A stretch of DNA of 34,210 nt from an uncultured Collinsella sp. (GCA_900754525.1 CAAEDE010000047.1:1-34210), one strand, 5' to 3'. Positions 22,124 through 30,785 are shown, counted from the first letter of the stretch. Notes: generated from the sequence alone by a model not told the origin. Made by a program: numbers and translations.

Positions 22124-23485
22124 TTGTCTCGACTGAACAAAGGGGCCGCGGAGCAGCGTTTTCCACTGCCCTCGATGCTCCAAAAGCTGGCCTGTGCCCT
22201 GGCTGTGGCGCTCGCCCTGGTATGCGCGGGGGCCTGCGTGCCCACGACCGCCCAGGCGCTTGAGACCGCAAAGATTACCGCCCGACCCAATACCGGTTCG
22301 GGTAGCGATGTGGTCGGCGGCACCGAGACGCGCATCACTTGGGAAGTTCAGGCCGATGCCGACGAGGAGCTGAGCGGTCTTTCTTTGACGTTTGTCGACG
22401 GCACGACGTTTGGTACCGATGACACGCGATTGACGATGCTCTCGGGCGAGGACCTCATGGATCGTACGCCCATGAAACCTACGTGCAAGGCTGACGGCCA
22501 GACGCTCAAGATCGACTTTGGCGAGACGGCGCCTGCCGGCGGTTTTTTCCGTGTCGAGGTTTACGGTGTGACGTTTCCCGTCGAGGGCGGCGATGAGGCC
22601 TTTAGCGGCACCTATACGCTCGCCGACGGTTCGACCAAGAAGATTTCCAAGATTCCTTCCGTCGAGATTAAGGGCGTGACGGCATTCGATAACTTCCTGG
22701 CCGACCTTAAGGAGCAGCCGTGGGTCGAGGCGTGGAACTCCAATATGTTCCTGCGCCTGTTCTTAAACCCGGTCATTTTGGTCCAAAGCCTGCCGATCGT
22801 CTTTAAGGGCTTCCTTATGTCGCTCTCGATCGTGCTTGTGGCGTTTCCGCTGGCAATTCCCTTTGGCTTTGCCCTGTCGCTCATGCGCATTTCCAAGTCG
22901 CGCATCCTGCGCTGCCTCGCCGGCATCTACGTGAATATCATTCGCGGTACGCCGGCGTTCCTGCAGATCTATATCGCGTTCTTCGGTCTGCCGTTGGCCG
23001 GCGTCAAGGTGGACGACTATGTCTTGGGCGTCATCGTCATGGCCATGAACTCGTCCGCCTACTTGTGTGAGATCTTCCGCGCCGGTATTCAGTCGATCCC
23101 CAAGGGCCAAAACGAGGCTGCTCGTTCTCTGGGCATGAACGCGTTCCAGACGCTGCTCTATGTCATGATTCCGCAGACGTTCCGTAATGTCCTGCCTACG
23201 TTGACCAGTGAGTTCATCCTGCTTTACAAGGATACGTCGCTGCTTGCGGCCGTGGGCGTGGTCGAGATCGTCATGAACGCCCGTACCATCGTGGCCACGA
23301 CGGGCTCCATTACACCGTACGTGGTTGCCGCCCTGTTCTATCTGGTCATCACCCTGCCGCTCGCTCGCTTGGTGAGCGGTCTTGAGGCGAGGCTTTTGGG
23401 CACGACCGAGACCAAGAAGAAGCGTCCCGCCAAGAGCGCCGGACAGGTTGTCGCGACGCCCGCCGATCACATCGCCGGTCTGTAA
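22124..23485 (+). CDS. Amino acid ABC transporter permease with N-terminal exported domain
   Basis: 453 residues from a TTG at 22124 (SD AGGAG, 5 bases away). Residues about 15-45 are a hydrophobic, signal-like segment ending near AQALETAK. Residues about 45-195 form a soluble, beta-rich region (TWEVQADADEELSGLSLTFVDGTTFG... GTYTLADGSTKKISKIPSVEIKG) predicted outside the membrane. Residues about 210-435 are a HisM/GlnP-type permease. Its ATPase-docking EAA loop is EAARSLGMNAFQTLLYVMIPQTFRNVLP (about 330-357). Ordinary family permeases are about 220 residues, so the exported domain is the odd part. The ATPase gene starts 12 bases downstream. Confidence 0.92.
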   Translation: MSRLNKGAAEQRFPLPSMLQKLACALAVALALVCAGACVPTTAQALETAKITARPNTGSGSDVVGGTETRITWEVQADADEELSGLSLTFVDGTTFGTDDTRLTMLSGEDLMDRTPMKPTCKADGQTLKIDFGETAPAGGFFRVEVYGVTFPVEGGDEAFSGTYTLADGSTKKISKIPSVEIKGVTAFDNFLADLKEQPWVEAWNSNMFLRLFLNPVILVQSLPIVFKGFLMSLSIVLVAFPLAIPFGFALSLMRISKSRILRCLAGIYVNIIRGTPAFLQIYIAFFGLPLAGVKVDDYVLGVIVMAMNSSAYLCEIFRAGIQSIPKGQNEAARSLGMNAFQTLLYVMIPQTFRNVLPTLTSEFILLYKDTSLLAAVGVVEIVMNARTIVATTGSITPYVVAALFYLVITLPLARLVSGLEARLLGTTETKKKRPAKSAGQVVATPADHIAGL

Positions 23486-23497
23486 GGAGGTCCTATC

Positions 23498-24250
<753 letters not shown>

Positions 24251-24276
24251 CGGCGCGTCGAAGTTGTCGATATAAC

Positions 24277-24315
24277 AAACGGGGACCGGATAGTATCCGG
24301 CCCCCGTTTTTGTTT
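24277..24315 (+). terminator. Terminator of the transporter operon
   Basis: A 15-bp stem with one mismatch (24277-24291 with 24295-24309; CGGGG/CCCCG and CCGGAT/ATCCGG), loop AGT, then TTTTTGTTT. Its A-rich 5' side may also let it act on the minus strand. Confidence 0.92.
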
Positions 24316-24382
24316 GGGCGTGAACGACTGTTGTTGTGCGGTGCTCGGCTGTCAGTTGCTTTGCGACTTTCTGACGGCTTCG

Positions 24383-24802
24383 TTAGGCCAGCTCTGCTCC
24401 CAGGGCCTTGCAGGCCGCCTCGCCCTCATCGTCGGGCGCATCGTAGCAGATGACGGAATCGACGACGTTGACGCCCGCCTCGTCGGCATCGGCCTTCCAG
24501 TTGTCCATCCACTCGCCCTCGGCCCACGAGTAGGAGCCAAAAAGGACGACCTTCTTATCGCCGAGGGTCTCCTTGACCTCGTCCCACATAGGCTGGAACT
24601 CGTCATACTCAAGCTCCTCGGAGCCCATGGCGGGGCAGCCGAAGGCGAAGGCATCATATTCGGCGACCTTGTCGGCAGAGAAGTCGGCGCAGGAGATGAC
24701 CTCTGCCTCGGCGCCGGCACCGGTTGCGCCCTCGGCAACGAAGTTTGCCATGGCCTCGGTGTTGCCTGTACCGCTCCAGTAGACGACTGCGATCTTGCTC
24801 AT
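24383..24802 (-). CDS. Flavodoxin
   Basis: 139 residues. Small FMN electron carrier that replaces ferredoxin when iron is short. The FMN phosphate loop is WSGTGNTEAMA (residues 9-19); the second and third loops, GCPAMGSEELE and FGSYSWAEGEWMDNW, carry the aromatic residues (W93, near W99) that stack on the flavin. Length is normal for short-chain clostridial-type flavodoxin. SD AAGGAAG. It is second in a unit with DUF3793, whose promoter overlaps a candidate iron-regulator site. Confidence 0.95.
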   Translation of the reverse strand: MSKIAVVYWSGTGNTEAMANFVAEGATGAGAEAEVISCADFSADKVAEYDAFAFGCPAMGSEELEYDEFQPMWDEVKETLGDKKVVLFGSYSWAEGEWMDNWKADADEAGVNVVDSVICYDAPDDEGEAACKALGAELA

Positions 24803-24848
24803 ATGTCTTCCTTTCGGTTGTGCGGCGTGCGGCCGCGTTTTGTATGCT

Positions 24849-25553
24849 CTATCGGGTTGCCTGGACAAGTTGTCCCAGAGTGCAGCCCTGTTGATAGATG
24901 TAGGTAAGGTATTGCGTGCATGCGCGATAGGAATCGAAGGTCGTGAGCGCCTGCTCAACGTTTGTGTATACCTTCCATGCGCCAAAGACCTTATAGTTTT
25001 CGCCGTGCTGGACGATAAACTGATGGACATCTTCGTAGGGATAGCCCAAAAAATAGCCAATTTCGTGGGGGAACTCGCACATGCACCCCGTATCGCAGTG
25101 CCTATTTCGCGCGAGCGCGCAGACGCTGCCGTCATAGGCGCTCTCTGCGGCATTGCTGCTTGCCAGCGTGATGCGCGCGGCGAGATGCACCAGGGACGCG
25201 GGCAGGTTGTGGACATCGTAACCTTCGGCGGCAAGCGCCGTCGTGGCGCGGGGGTCGGAGAGGTATCGCATGAGGTCTGCAGGGCGGTACACATAGATGA
25301 GCGCTCCGCAGGGGCGCCAGACCAAAACGCTCATATGGATCCCGAGTGGCTGGAGCTCGCAGTTGCATTGGGCTATGACGGCGAGCAGGCGAGAGCGTCG
25401 CTCTTCGATATGGGTGGCGCTGGGTTTTCCGTTTTGGTTGGCGTAAACGCCGGGATAGGTAAAGAGCGAAGCCGGCTTGATACCTGCGAGCGTAGGGGAG
25501 CAGTTGCGCACGACAGCCGTTTGGTATGTTGGGATGTCAATGGTTCGAGTCAC
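24849..25553 (-). CDS. DUF3793-family protein
   Basis: 234 residues. Matches the DUF3793 pattern: an N-terminal NCSPTLAGIKPASLF segment, a central hydrophilic region with several cysteines (CDTGCMCEFPHEIGYFLGYPYEDV), and C-terminal HGENYKVFGAWKVYTNVEQALTTFDSYRACTQYL. No catalytic function is established. Members often lie beside flavodoxin or iron-uptake genes in anaerobes, as here, which suggests an iron-limitation role. Start GTG at 25553, three bases after AAAGGGGC. No signal peptide. Confidence 0.85.
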   Translation of the reverse strand: MTRTIDIPTYQTAVVRNCSPTLAGIKPASLFTYPGVYANQNGKPSATHIEERRSRLLAVIAQCNCELQPLGIHMSVLVWRPCGALIYVYRPADLMRYLSDPRATTALAAEGYDVHNLPASLVHLAARITLASSNAAESAYDGSVCALARNRHCDTGCMCEFPHEIGYFLGYPYEDVHQFIVQHGENYKVFGAWKVYTNVEQALTTFDSYRACTQYLTYIYQQGCTLGQLVQATR

Positions 25554-25577
25554 GATGCCCCTTTCGGGTCCTCAGTT

Positions 25578-25620
25578 GTTAGCCTAGGAAAACTTATACA
25601 CGAAAGTAAGCCATGGTCAA
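25578..25620 (-). promoter_or_regulatory. Promoter of the DUF3793-flavodoxin unit with DtxR/IdeR-like site
   Basis: On the minus strand TTGACC (25620-25615), a 16-bp spacer and TATAAG (25598-25593) form a good promoter. Overlapping the -10 and start point is TAGGCTAAC (minus strand, within 25578-25596), identical to the central nine bases of the actinobacterial DtxR/IdeR consensus. The outer parts match poorly (about 11 of 19 overall). Iron-dependent repression is therefore plausible, not shown. Confidence 0.5.
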
Positions 25621-25678
25621 CAAAAAAGTTTGAAGAGGGAAACTAATTGACCGAACAGACATGATTTTGGGTTAAGAT

Positions 25679-25700
25679 GGGGACACCCCATGGGGGTATC
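25679..25700 (+). promoter_or_regulatory. CsoR-type copper operator candidate
   Basis: The sequence contains ACACCCCATGGGGGTATC. The core ACCCC-AT-GGGGT is palindromic, with an extra G, and closely resembles the Bacillus copZA operator (TACCC-TA-CGGGGGTA). It lies about 30 bases before the HMA-protein start, close to the likely transcription start. CsoR leaves its operator when it binds Cu(I), so the gene would be copper-induced. No csoR gene is in the window. Confidence 0.6.
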
Positions 25701-25728
25701 TAGATAGGGCTACTTGAAAGGGGAACGC

Positions 25729-26112
25729 ATGAGTGACTTGCTCAACCCTGCGAATCTCATCGTGCTGGCCGTCATTGCCGTCGGCATGTTTTTTGGACTG
25801 CGTCGCATTGCCGCTTCGACACACGGGAAGAGTTGTTGCAGCGATGGTACGAGCGGCAAGAAAACCAAAAAGGTTGTTGTGGTGGATACCGATGCATCGC
25901 ACTATCCCTATAGCGATGAGCTGCTCATCGGCGGCATGAGCTGTGACGGCTGCGCTCAGAACGTGGCCAATGCCCTGAATGCGCTGGATGGCGTGTGGGC
26001 AACGGTGACGTATGCGGATCACACGGCACGTGTGCGCTCTAAACAGCCTGTTGATCGTGGTGTCCTCGAGACGGCCGTGAAAGACGCGGGCTACTACGTC
26101 ATGACGCTGTAA
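25729..26112 (+). CDS. Membrane-anchored heavy-metal-associated (HMA) domain protein
   Basis: 127 residues. One N-terminal transmembrane helix (about residues 8-27, NLIVLAVIAVGMFFGLRRIA), then a short linker with a CC pair (GKSCCSDG, residues 33-40), then an HMA domain (about 60-127) with the metal motif GMSCDGC and the usual C-terminal AVKDAGYYV. Free CopZ chaperones lack a membrane anchor. Together with the CsoR-like operator this suggests Cu(I) capture at the inner face of the membrane, perhaps passing it to an exporter elsewhere. SD AAAGGGGA. No P-type ATPase is adjacent. Confidence 0.88.
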   Translation: MSDLLNPANLIVLAVIAVGMFFGLRRIAASTHGKSCCSDGTSGKKTKKVVVVDTDASHYPYSDELLIGGMSCDGCAQNVANALNALDGVWATVTYADHTARVRSKQPVDRGVLETAVKDAGYYVMTL

Positions 26113-26138
26113 GCGCCGCCCTGGATGCGCTTCCTTGG

Positions 26139-26564
26139 CTAGGCTCGTCCGCGCAGTTCGATGTCTTGGATGTCGTCGAAGTCGATGGCGATGTCTCGGA
26201 GCTTGAGGAGCTTGAAGGCGGGGAGCGCCTCGTCGAGGATGCCGGTGCGGCTGCGATAGCCGTATGTATCGTAATAGGTGACACGAACCAAGTCGCCACG
26301 TTTGAGACCCTCGAGCTTTTTAGAAAGCACGAGGGCTTTTTCTTCCGTGAGCTCACGTTTTGGCTCGACGGTGATTTCCTGCTTGCGCACGAGTTCGTAG
26401 TATCCCGTGAGGGCGGCAAAGGGCATAAACTGTGCGGCGCGGTTGGCGCGCACGGCACCGTTGGCTGTGAGGTTGGGGTCGGCGGCGCGGCGTCTGCCCT
26501 CGGGGTCCGCCAGGCGCTCGAAGGCGGTCGGCGGGCGCACGGGCTGTTGTTTGGGTTTAGGCAC
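26139..26564 (-). CDS. YolD-like protein
   Basis: 141 residues. YolD family: RAAQFMPFAALTGYYELVR, then LTEEKALVLSKKLEGLKRGDLVRVTYYDTYGYRSRTGILDEALPAFKLLKLRDIAIDFDDIQDIE is the conserved beta-rich core. YolD proteins are nearly always encoded beside Y-family polymerases and are thought to replace UmuD functionally. The start is the GTG at 26564 with GGAGG five bases away. It overlaps the polymerase stop by 8 bases, so translation is coupled. The first 40 residues are proline- and basic-rich. Confidence 0.87.
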   Translation of the reverse strand: MPKPKQQPVRPPTAFERLADPEGRRRAADPNLTANGAVRANRAAQFMPFAALTGYYELVRKQEITVEPKRELTEEKALVLSKKLEGLKRGDLVRVTYYDTYGYRSRTGILDEALPAFKLLKLRDIAIDFDDIQDIELRGRA

Positions 26565-28062
26565 GGTGTCCTCCAATTTGGTCGTTGCGTTCGCGCGCGG
26601 TGGCGCCGGCGGTAAAGCTCAATCCTTTGACCAGGGCGTTCTTGCCGTATTTGCCTTTCACGGCCAGGACGGCGCGCGCCAGGTCGCGCTCGCGCTCATC
26701 GGCCTCGACATCGCTAAACAGATCGATAGTGGCAAATTCCTCGGGCACAAGATTGCCAAAGCCCAGGTTGATGCGCTTGACCGGTCGTTTCGGGTCGACG
26801 GTTTGCGCCCAGAGATCATCGAAATAGCCCATGATCTTCTTAAACGAATTGGTGCGCTCGGGTAGCTTTCGCGAGGCGTTGGAGTGCGCAAAGAGTGCGG
26901 CATAGCCACCGCGCGGTTTGCCGCCATGCTCTCCCACAAAGATGCCATCGATTGCCTGCGCTTCGCGCACCAGGCGACGCCTTTCGTCATCGCGCTGGAC
27001 GGGCTTGGGAGCACGGGGCGCGAGCCCGGGGCCGGCGGTTGCGGTGGGTTCGATACTCGACGTGCTCGAGCGCAGGTGCCCGCATCCGTCCACATATTGC
27101 GCTGTACCGCTGGCGTCGAGGCGGCGTATGTCGGCGCGCTCGCTCGCGTAGCCCACAAAGAGCGAGATGCTGTCGCAGACCACGTGCTTATCGACCAAGT
27201 CCAACACGGCGTTGTCGACCATCTCGCGCAAGACGGTGTAGGCCTGCTCGTAGGCATAACCCTTCGAGAGCACCTGTCCTGTGGTGGTCGAAGTTGCTTG
27301 CGGGCGATAGGCTTGGATATCGGCGATGGTTGTCGGTTCGCGCCCAAAGGCGTGGTCGATGAGATATTCGGCATTGACGCCGAGCTCGTCGTAAAGCAGG
27401 TTTTCGTCGAGCGCCGCGACCCCCATCAGATCGTAGACGCCGTATTTCTCGAGACGGGCCGCCATGCCGGGGCCGATGCCCCAGATGTCGGTGATGGGGC
27501 GATGGGGCCAGATCTCCTTGCGAAAGGTCTCGTCGTCGAGTTTGCCGATGCGACTGGGTACGTGCTTGGCGGTGACGTCGAGCGCCACCTTGGCCTGGAA
27601 TAGGTTGGGGCCGATGCCGACCGTCGCCGTGATGCCGGTGCGCGCCAAGACCTCGTCGCGCAGCGTGCAGGCGAGCCCTTCCGCATCTGTGTGATAGAGG
27701 TCCAGATAGGGCGTCACGTCGATAAAGCACTCATCGATGGAGTAGACGTGCACGTCCTGGGGGCTGACGTATTCCAGATAGATACCGTAGATTTTCGCCG
27801 ACACCTCCATGTAGTGCTGCATGCGCGGTACGGCCGTGATGTAGTCGATGCCATCGGGTATTTCGAACAAGCGACAGCGGTTGTGAATCCCGAGGTCCTT
27901 CATAGCCTGCGTGATAGCGAGACAGATGGTCGTGCGTCCGCGCGATTCGTCGGCAACGACCAGGTTGGTGGTGAGCGGATCGAGCCCACGGTCGACGCAC
28001 TCGACGCTGGCATAAAACGTCTTGAGGTCGATGCAGATATAGGTGTGCTGCTCGTGCGCCAT
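26557..28062 (-). CDS. Y-family DNA polymerase (UmuC/DinB-type)
   Basis: 501 residues. Error-prone translesion polymerase. Catalytic acids D12 (CIDLKTFYASVE) and D110-E111 (YSIDECFID) are present, with the helix-hairpin-helix IWGIGPGMAARLEKYGV after the palm. The length and partner YolD put it in the UvrX/YqjW-like UmuC group rather than classic DinB (about 350-400). An insertion near residues 320-400 (VDGCGHLRSSTSSIEPTATAGPG...) enlarges the C-terminal part. ATG at 28062 with a GAAGGG SD. The promoter carries LexA-like boxes, so it is probably SOS-induced. Confidence 0.94.
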   Translation of the reverse strand: MAHEQHTYICIDLKTFYASVECVDRGLDPLTTNLVVADESRGRTTICLAITQAMKDLGIHNRCRLFEIPDGIDYITAVPRMQHYMEVSAKIYGIYLEYVSPQDVHVYSIDECFIDVTPYLDLYHTDAEGLACTLRDEVLARTGITATVGIGPNLFQAKVALDVTAKHVPSRIGKLDDETFRKEIWPHRPITDIWGIGPGMAARLEKYGVYDLMGVAALDENLLYDELGVNAEYLIDHAFGREPTTIADIQAYRPQATSTTTGQVLSKGYAYEQAYTVLREMVDNAVLDLVDKHVVCDSISLFVGYASERADIRRLDASGTAQYVDGCGHLRSSTSSIEPTATAGPGLAPRAPKPVQRDDERRRLVREAQAIDGIFVGEHGGKPRGGYAALFAHSNASRKLPERTNSFKKIMGYFDDLWAQTVDPKRPVKRINLGFGNLVPEEFATIDLFSDVEADERERDLARAVLAVKGKYGKNALVKGLSFTAGATARERNDQIGGHRA

Positions 28063-28076
28063 CCGTGCCCTTCCAT

Positions 28077-28136
28077 CAAACACATGTTCCTATCGAATAC
28101 CTGTTCGATAATAGCCGCTTGCACGGACACCGTCAA
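28077..28136 (-). promoter_or_regulatory. SOS promoter with tandem LexA boxes
   Basis: Minus-strand promoter: TTGACG (28136-28131), a 17-bp spacer and TATTAT (28113-28108). Two sites resemble the Gram-positive LexA box CGAACATATGTTCG: CGAATACCTGTTCG (28094-28107, 11 of 14, directly after the -10) and CAAACACATGTTCC (28077-28090, 11 of 14). Their centres are 17 bp apart. LexA bound here would block the Y-polymerase/YolD genes until DNA damage. Confidence 0.75.
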
Positions 28137-28137
28137 A

Positions 28138-28172
28138 ACCTGCCAAAAAGGGACAGGTTTGTTTTGGCAGGT
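28138..28172. repeat. Hairpin repeat with AAAGGGACAGGTT motif
   Basis: A perfect 11-bp stem, ACCTGCCAAAA/TTTTGGCAGGT, encloses a 13-base loop. The segment GGGACAGGTTTGTTTTGGCAGG recurs in altered form in both arms of the hairpin at 28836-28897, so the fragment gene between them is flanked by related repeats. Confidence 0.65.
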
Positions 28173-28249
28173 ATGGTCGTGCGGTTGCATCGGGTATTTA
28201 ACGCAGCTCTAAAGAGCGCGAAACAGCTCGGAAAACCTCGCTTCGTAGC

Positions 28250-28825
28250 ATGAGCCTGACGATTGATACCGCCTATACGCACGGAAGGGTTGTGGGAAAG
28301 ATGGTCAATTATGGGTTTGGTATGCCGACGCGCCTCGTTGCGGATGGAGACGTGGCTCGCTGGTGCGGACGATTGGTCGCTCACTACGGTGGCACCAAGG
28401 CGCTGGTCGTGCTGGGCGGTGACAGGCATACGCACGATGAGCTTGTCTCGGCGGCACTCGGCTCGCTTGATCGAGCGCTGCTCGAGCGCGTGCTTTTCCG
28501 CTGCGGCTCGGTTGAGGGCGACGGGGGAGATGAGCTGATCGTCGAAGCCGTGGCCCTGGCGACCGACGAAGGCGTGGACTTTGTCCTGGCGATTGGCGAT
28601 GCCGATACTGCTGGCTTTGCACGCGAGCTCGCGCGGCGCATGGCGGCGCTCGATGCCGGCGAAGACGGCTTTGTGCCTTATGGATGCATTGTCTCGGAGG
28701 GCAAGGTACCTGCCGTCGTGGGCACCGGCGAGGTTCCCGTTTTTGCCATTATCGCGCCCGAACTGCTGGAGGGCATTGGGTCTCCTCTGCGTGAGTTGCT
28801 CGGTAGTGTCTGCGCCGCGGCCTAA
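28250..28825 (+). CDS. Iron-type alcohol dehydrogenase-like N-terminal domain, truncated
   Basis: 191 residues. The sequence resembles only the nucleotide-binding half of group III (iron) alcohol dehydrogenases: YGFGMPTRLVADGD, GGTKALVVLGGD, then VDFVLAIGDADTAGFARELARRMA. In that last stretch the usual cofactor motif GGGSxxDxxK is degraded. The helical metal-binding half, with its His ligands, is missing; family length is about 380. It is either a decayed gene or a reduced protein with another job. The ATG at 28250 lacks an SD; family alignment would also allow the ATG at 28301. Hairpin repeats flank it on both sides. Confidence 0.6.
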   Translation: MSLTIDTAYTHGRVVGKMVNYGFGMPTRLVADGDVARWCGRLVAHYGGTKALVVLGGDRHTHDELVSAALGSLDRALLERVLFRCGSVEGDGGDELIVEAVALATDEGVDFVLAIGDADTAGFARELARRMAALDAGEDGFVPYGCIVSEGKVPAVVGTGEVPVFAIIAPELLEGIGSPLRELLGSVCAAA

Positions 28826-28835
28826 TATTTGCCAT

Positions 28836-28897
28836 AAAGGGACGGGTTATTTTTGATTGGTAAAGCGTTTGACCTGCCAAAATTAACCTGTTCCTTT
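28836..28897 (+). terminator. Long hairpin repeat, probable terminator
   Basis: Arms 28836-28861 and 28872-28897 pair over 26 positions with about 4 mismatches and some wobbles, then TT. Left arm GGGACGGGTTATTTTTG and the inverted right arm (GGAACAGGTTAATTTTG) are two copies of the motif at 28147-28171. It ends the truncated dehydrogenase gene. Confidence 0.6.
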
Positions 28898-28982
28898 TTG
28901 GTCGGTCGCCGTTTAGGGGCGGATTGGCAACGCTCGCTGATTATGGTCTTGACCTGCGCTAGAATAGTGGCATCTGAATGTC

Positions 28983-29006
28983 CGGGCGCATGGAGGCGTG
29001 CGCCCG
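28983..29006 (+). promoter_or_regulatory. Hairpin in the pgi leader
   Basis: A perfect 8-bp stem, CGGGCGCA/TGCGCCCG, with an 8-base loop lies 18 bases before the pgi start. TAGAAT near 28959 is a possible -10 with no good -35. The hairpin could stabilise a highly expressed glycolytic mRNA at its 5' end. Confidence 0.45.
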
Positions 29007-29024
29007 TATGCTGAGGAGGACTCT

Positions 29025-30719
29025 ATGGCAACTGTTGCCGCACCTATCGATGCTACGTCGACTGCCGCTTGGAAGGCGCTCGAGGCTCATCAGGAGAAGC
29101 TCGAGGCCGAAGGTATCGACCTCAAGGCCTGGTTCGCCGCCGATGCCGAGCGCGTGAACAAGCTGAGCTTTGACGCCGGTGACCTGCACTTCGACCTGTC
29201 CAAGAACCTGGTGACCGATGAGACCGTCAAGCTGCTGTGCGATCTTGCCCGCGAGGTGAAGCTCGAGGAGCGCCGCGACGCCATGTTCTCCGGCGAGCAC
29301 ATCAACACCACCGAGGACCGCGCCGTCCTGCACACCGCGCTTCGCCGCCCGGCAACCGAGAAGGGCCAGCTCATCGTCGACGGCCAGGATGTCGTCGCCG
29401 ACGTGCACGAGGTCCTCGACCGCATGTACGCTTTTGCCGAGCGTGTGCGCTCCGGTGAGTGGAAAGGCGTTACCGGCAAGAAGATCGAGCACCTGGTGTC
29501 CATCGGCATCGGTGGCTCCGATCTGGGCCCGGTCATGGCCTACGAGGCCCTGCGTCCCTATGCCGACGCCGGTATCGACTGCCGCTACATCTCCAACATC
29601 GACCCCAACGACCAGGCCGAGAAGCTCAAGGGTTTGGATCCCGAGACTACGCTCGTGATCATCGTCTCCAAGACCTTCACCACGCTTGAGACCCTCACCA
29701 ACGCTCGCGAGGTCAAGACCTGGATGCTCGAGCAGCTCAAGGCTCAGGGTGCCATCGACGGCTCCGATGAGCAGAACGCCGAGGCCGTGGCAAAGCACTT
29801 CGTCGCCGTTTCCACCGCACTCGAGAAGGTCGAGGCCTTCGGTATCGACCCGGCCAACGCCTTCGGTTTCTGGAACTGGGTCGGCGGCCGCTACTCCGTC
29901 GACTCCGCCGTGGGCCTGTCGCTGATCGTCGTGCTCGGCCCCGAGCGTTTCCAGCAGTTCCTCGAGGGCTTCCATGCCATCGACGAGTACTTCTGCAACA
30001 CGCCGCTCGAGAGCAACGCCGTCGCGCTGATGGGCCTGCTCAACGTCTGGTACGTCAACTTCTTCGGCTCCAAGAGCCACGCTGTGCTTCCGTACTGCCA
30101 GTATCTGCACCGCTTCCCGGCCTACCTTCAGCAGCTCACCATGGAGTCCAACGGCAAGCACGTCCGCTGGGACGGCAGCGCTGTAACCTCCGATACCGGC
30201 GAGATCTTCTGGGGCGAGCCCGGCACCAACGGTCAGCACGCCTTCTACCAGCTGCTGCACCAGGGCACTGTGGTGGTTCCGGCTGACTTCATCGCCTTCG
30301 CTAATACTGCCAACCCTGCGACCGACAGCGGTCAGGACGTGCACGAGCTGTTCCTGGGCAACTTCCTGGCCCAGACCAAGGCGCTCGCCTTTGGCAAGAC
30401 GGCCGACGAGGTTCGTGCCGAGGGCACGCCCGAGCAGATCGTCCCGGCTCGCTGCTTTGAGGGCAACCGCCCGACGACCTCGATCTTCGGCGACACGCTG
30501 ACCCCGTTTGCGCTCGGCGAGCTCATCGCCCTGTACGAGCACATCACGTTTGTCGAGGGCACGGTCTGGGGCATCGACTCCTACGACCAGTGGGGCGTTG
30601 AGCTGGGCAAGCAGCTTGCCAAGCAGATTACCCCGGCCTTCCACGACGACGCCGCCAAGGCCGAGCAGGACGCTTCGACCCAGGCGCTCATCGAGTTCTA
30701 CCGCGCTCACCGCAAGTAG
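29025..30719 (+). CDS. pgi: Glucose-6-phosphate isomerase
   Basis: 564 residues. Interconverts glucose 6-phosphate and fructose 6-phosphate in glycolysis. Substrate-phosphate loop SIGIGGSDLGP (near residue 160), SKTFTTLET, the FWNWVGGRYSVDSAVGLSL segment and GEPGTNGQHAFYQLLHQGT (catalytic Glu and His) match the family signatures. The C-terminal GIDSYDQWGVELGKQLA holds the catalytic lysine. Length fits the long bacterial form. SD GAGGAGG; the frame is open 9 codons upstream without support. Strong codon bias suggests high expression. A terminator follows. Confidence 0.97.
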   Translation: MATVAAPIDATSTAAWKALEAHQEKLEAEGIDLKAWFAADAERVNKLSFDAGDLHFDLSKNLVTDETVKLLCDLAREVKLEERRDAMFSGEHINTTEDRAVLHTALRRPATEKGQLIVDGQDVVADVHEVLDRMYAFAERVRSGEWKGVTGKKIEHLVSIGIGGSDLGPVMAYEALRPYADAGIDCRYISNIDPNDQAEKLKGLDPETTLVIIVSKTFTTLETLTNAREVKTWMLEQLKAQGAIDGSDEQNAEAVAKHFVAVSTALEKVEAFGIDPANAFGFWNWVGGRYSVDSAVGLSLIVVLGPERFQQFLEGFHAIDEYFCNTPLESNAVALMGLLNVWYVNFFGSKSHAVLPYCQYLHRFPAYLQQLTMESNGKHVRWDGSAVTSDTGEIFWGEPGTNGQHAFYQLLHQGTVVVPADFIAFANTANPATDSGQDVHELFLGNFLAQTKALAFGKTADEVRAEGTPEQIVPARCFEGNRPTTSIFGDTLTPFALGELIALYEHITFVEGTVWGIDSYDQWGVELGKQLAKQITPAFHDDAAKAEQDASTQALIEFYRAHRK

Positions 30720-30751
30720 TCGCTGCTGTTAACGCATCGCGCCTTATAGTC

Positions 30752-30785
30752 AGGGGCTCGTATCCTATCGGATGCGGGCCCCTTT
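30752..30785 (+). terminator. Terminator of pgi
   Basis: A 13-bp stem with two G-U pairs (30752-30764 with 30771-30783, AGGGGC.../...GCCCCT), 6-base loop, then a short T run TTTGCTTT. It marks the end of the ordinary chromosomal genes before the conjugation-type block. Confidence 0.8.

Noticed and set aside
28959..30710. Minus-strand open frame of 583 codons opposite pgi
   Set aside because: Same shadow pattern as for nrdD; pgi is unambiguous on the plus strand.
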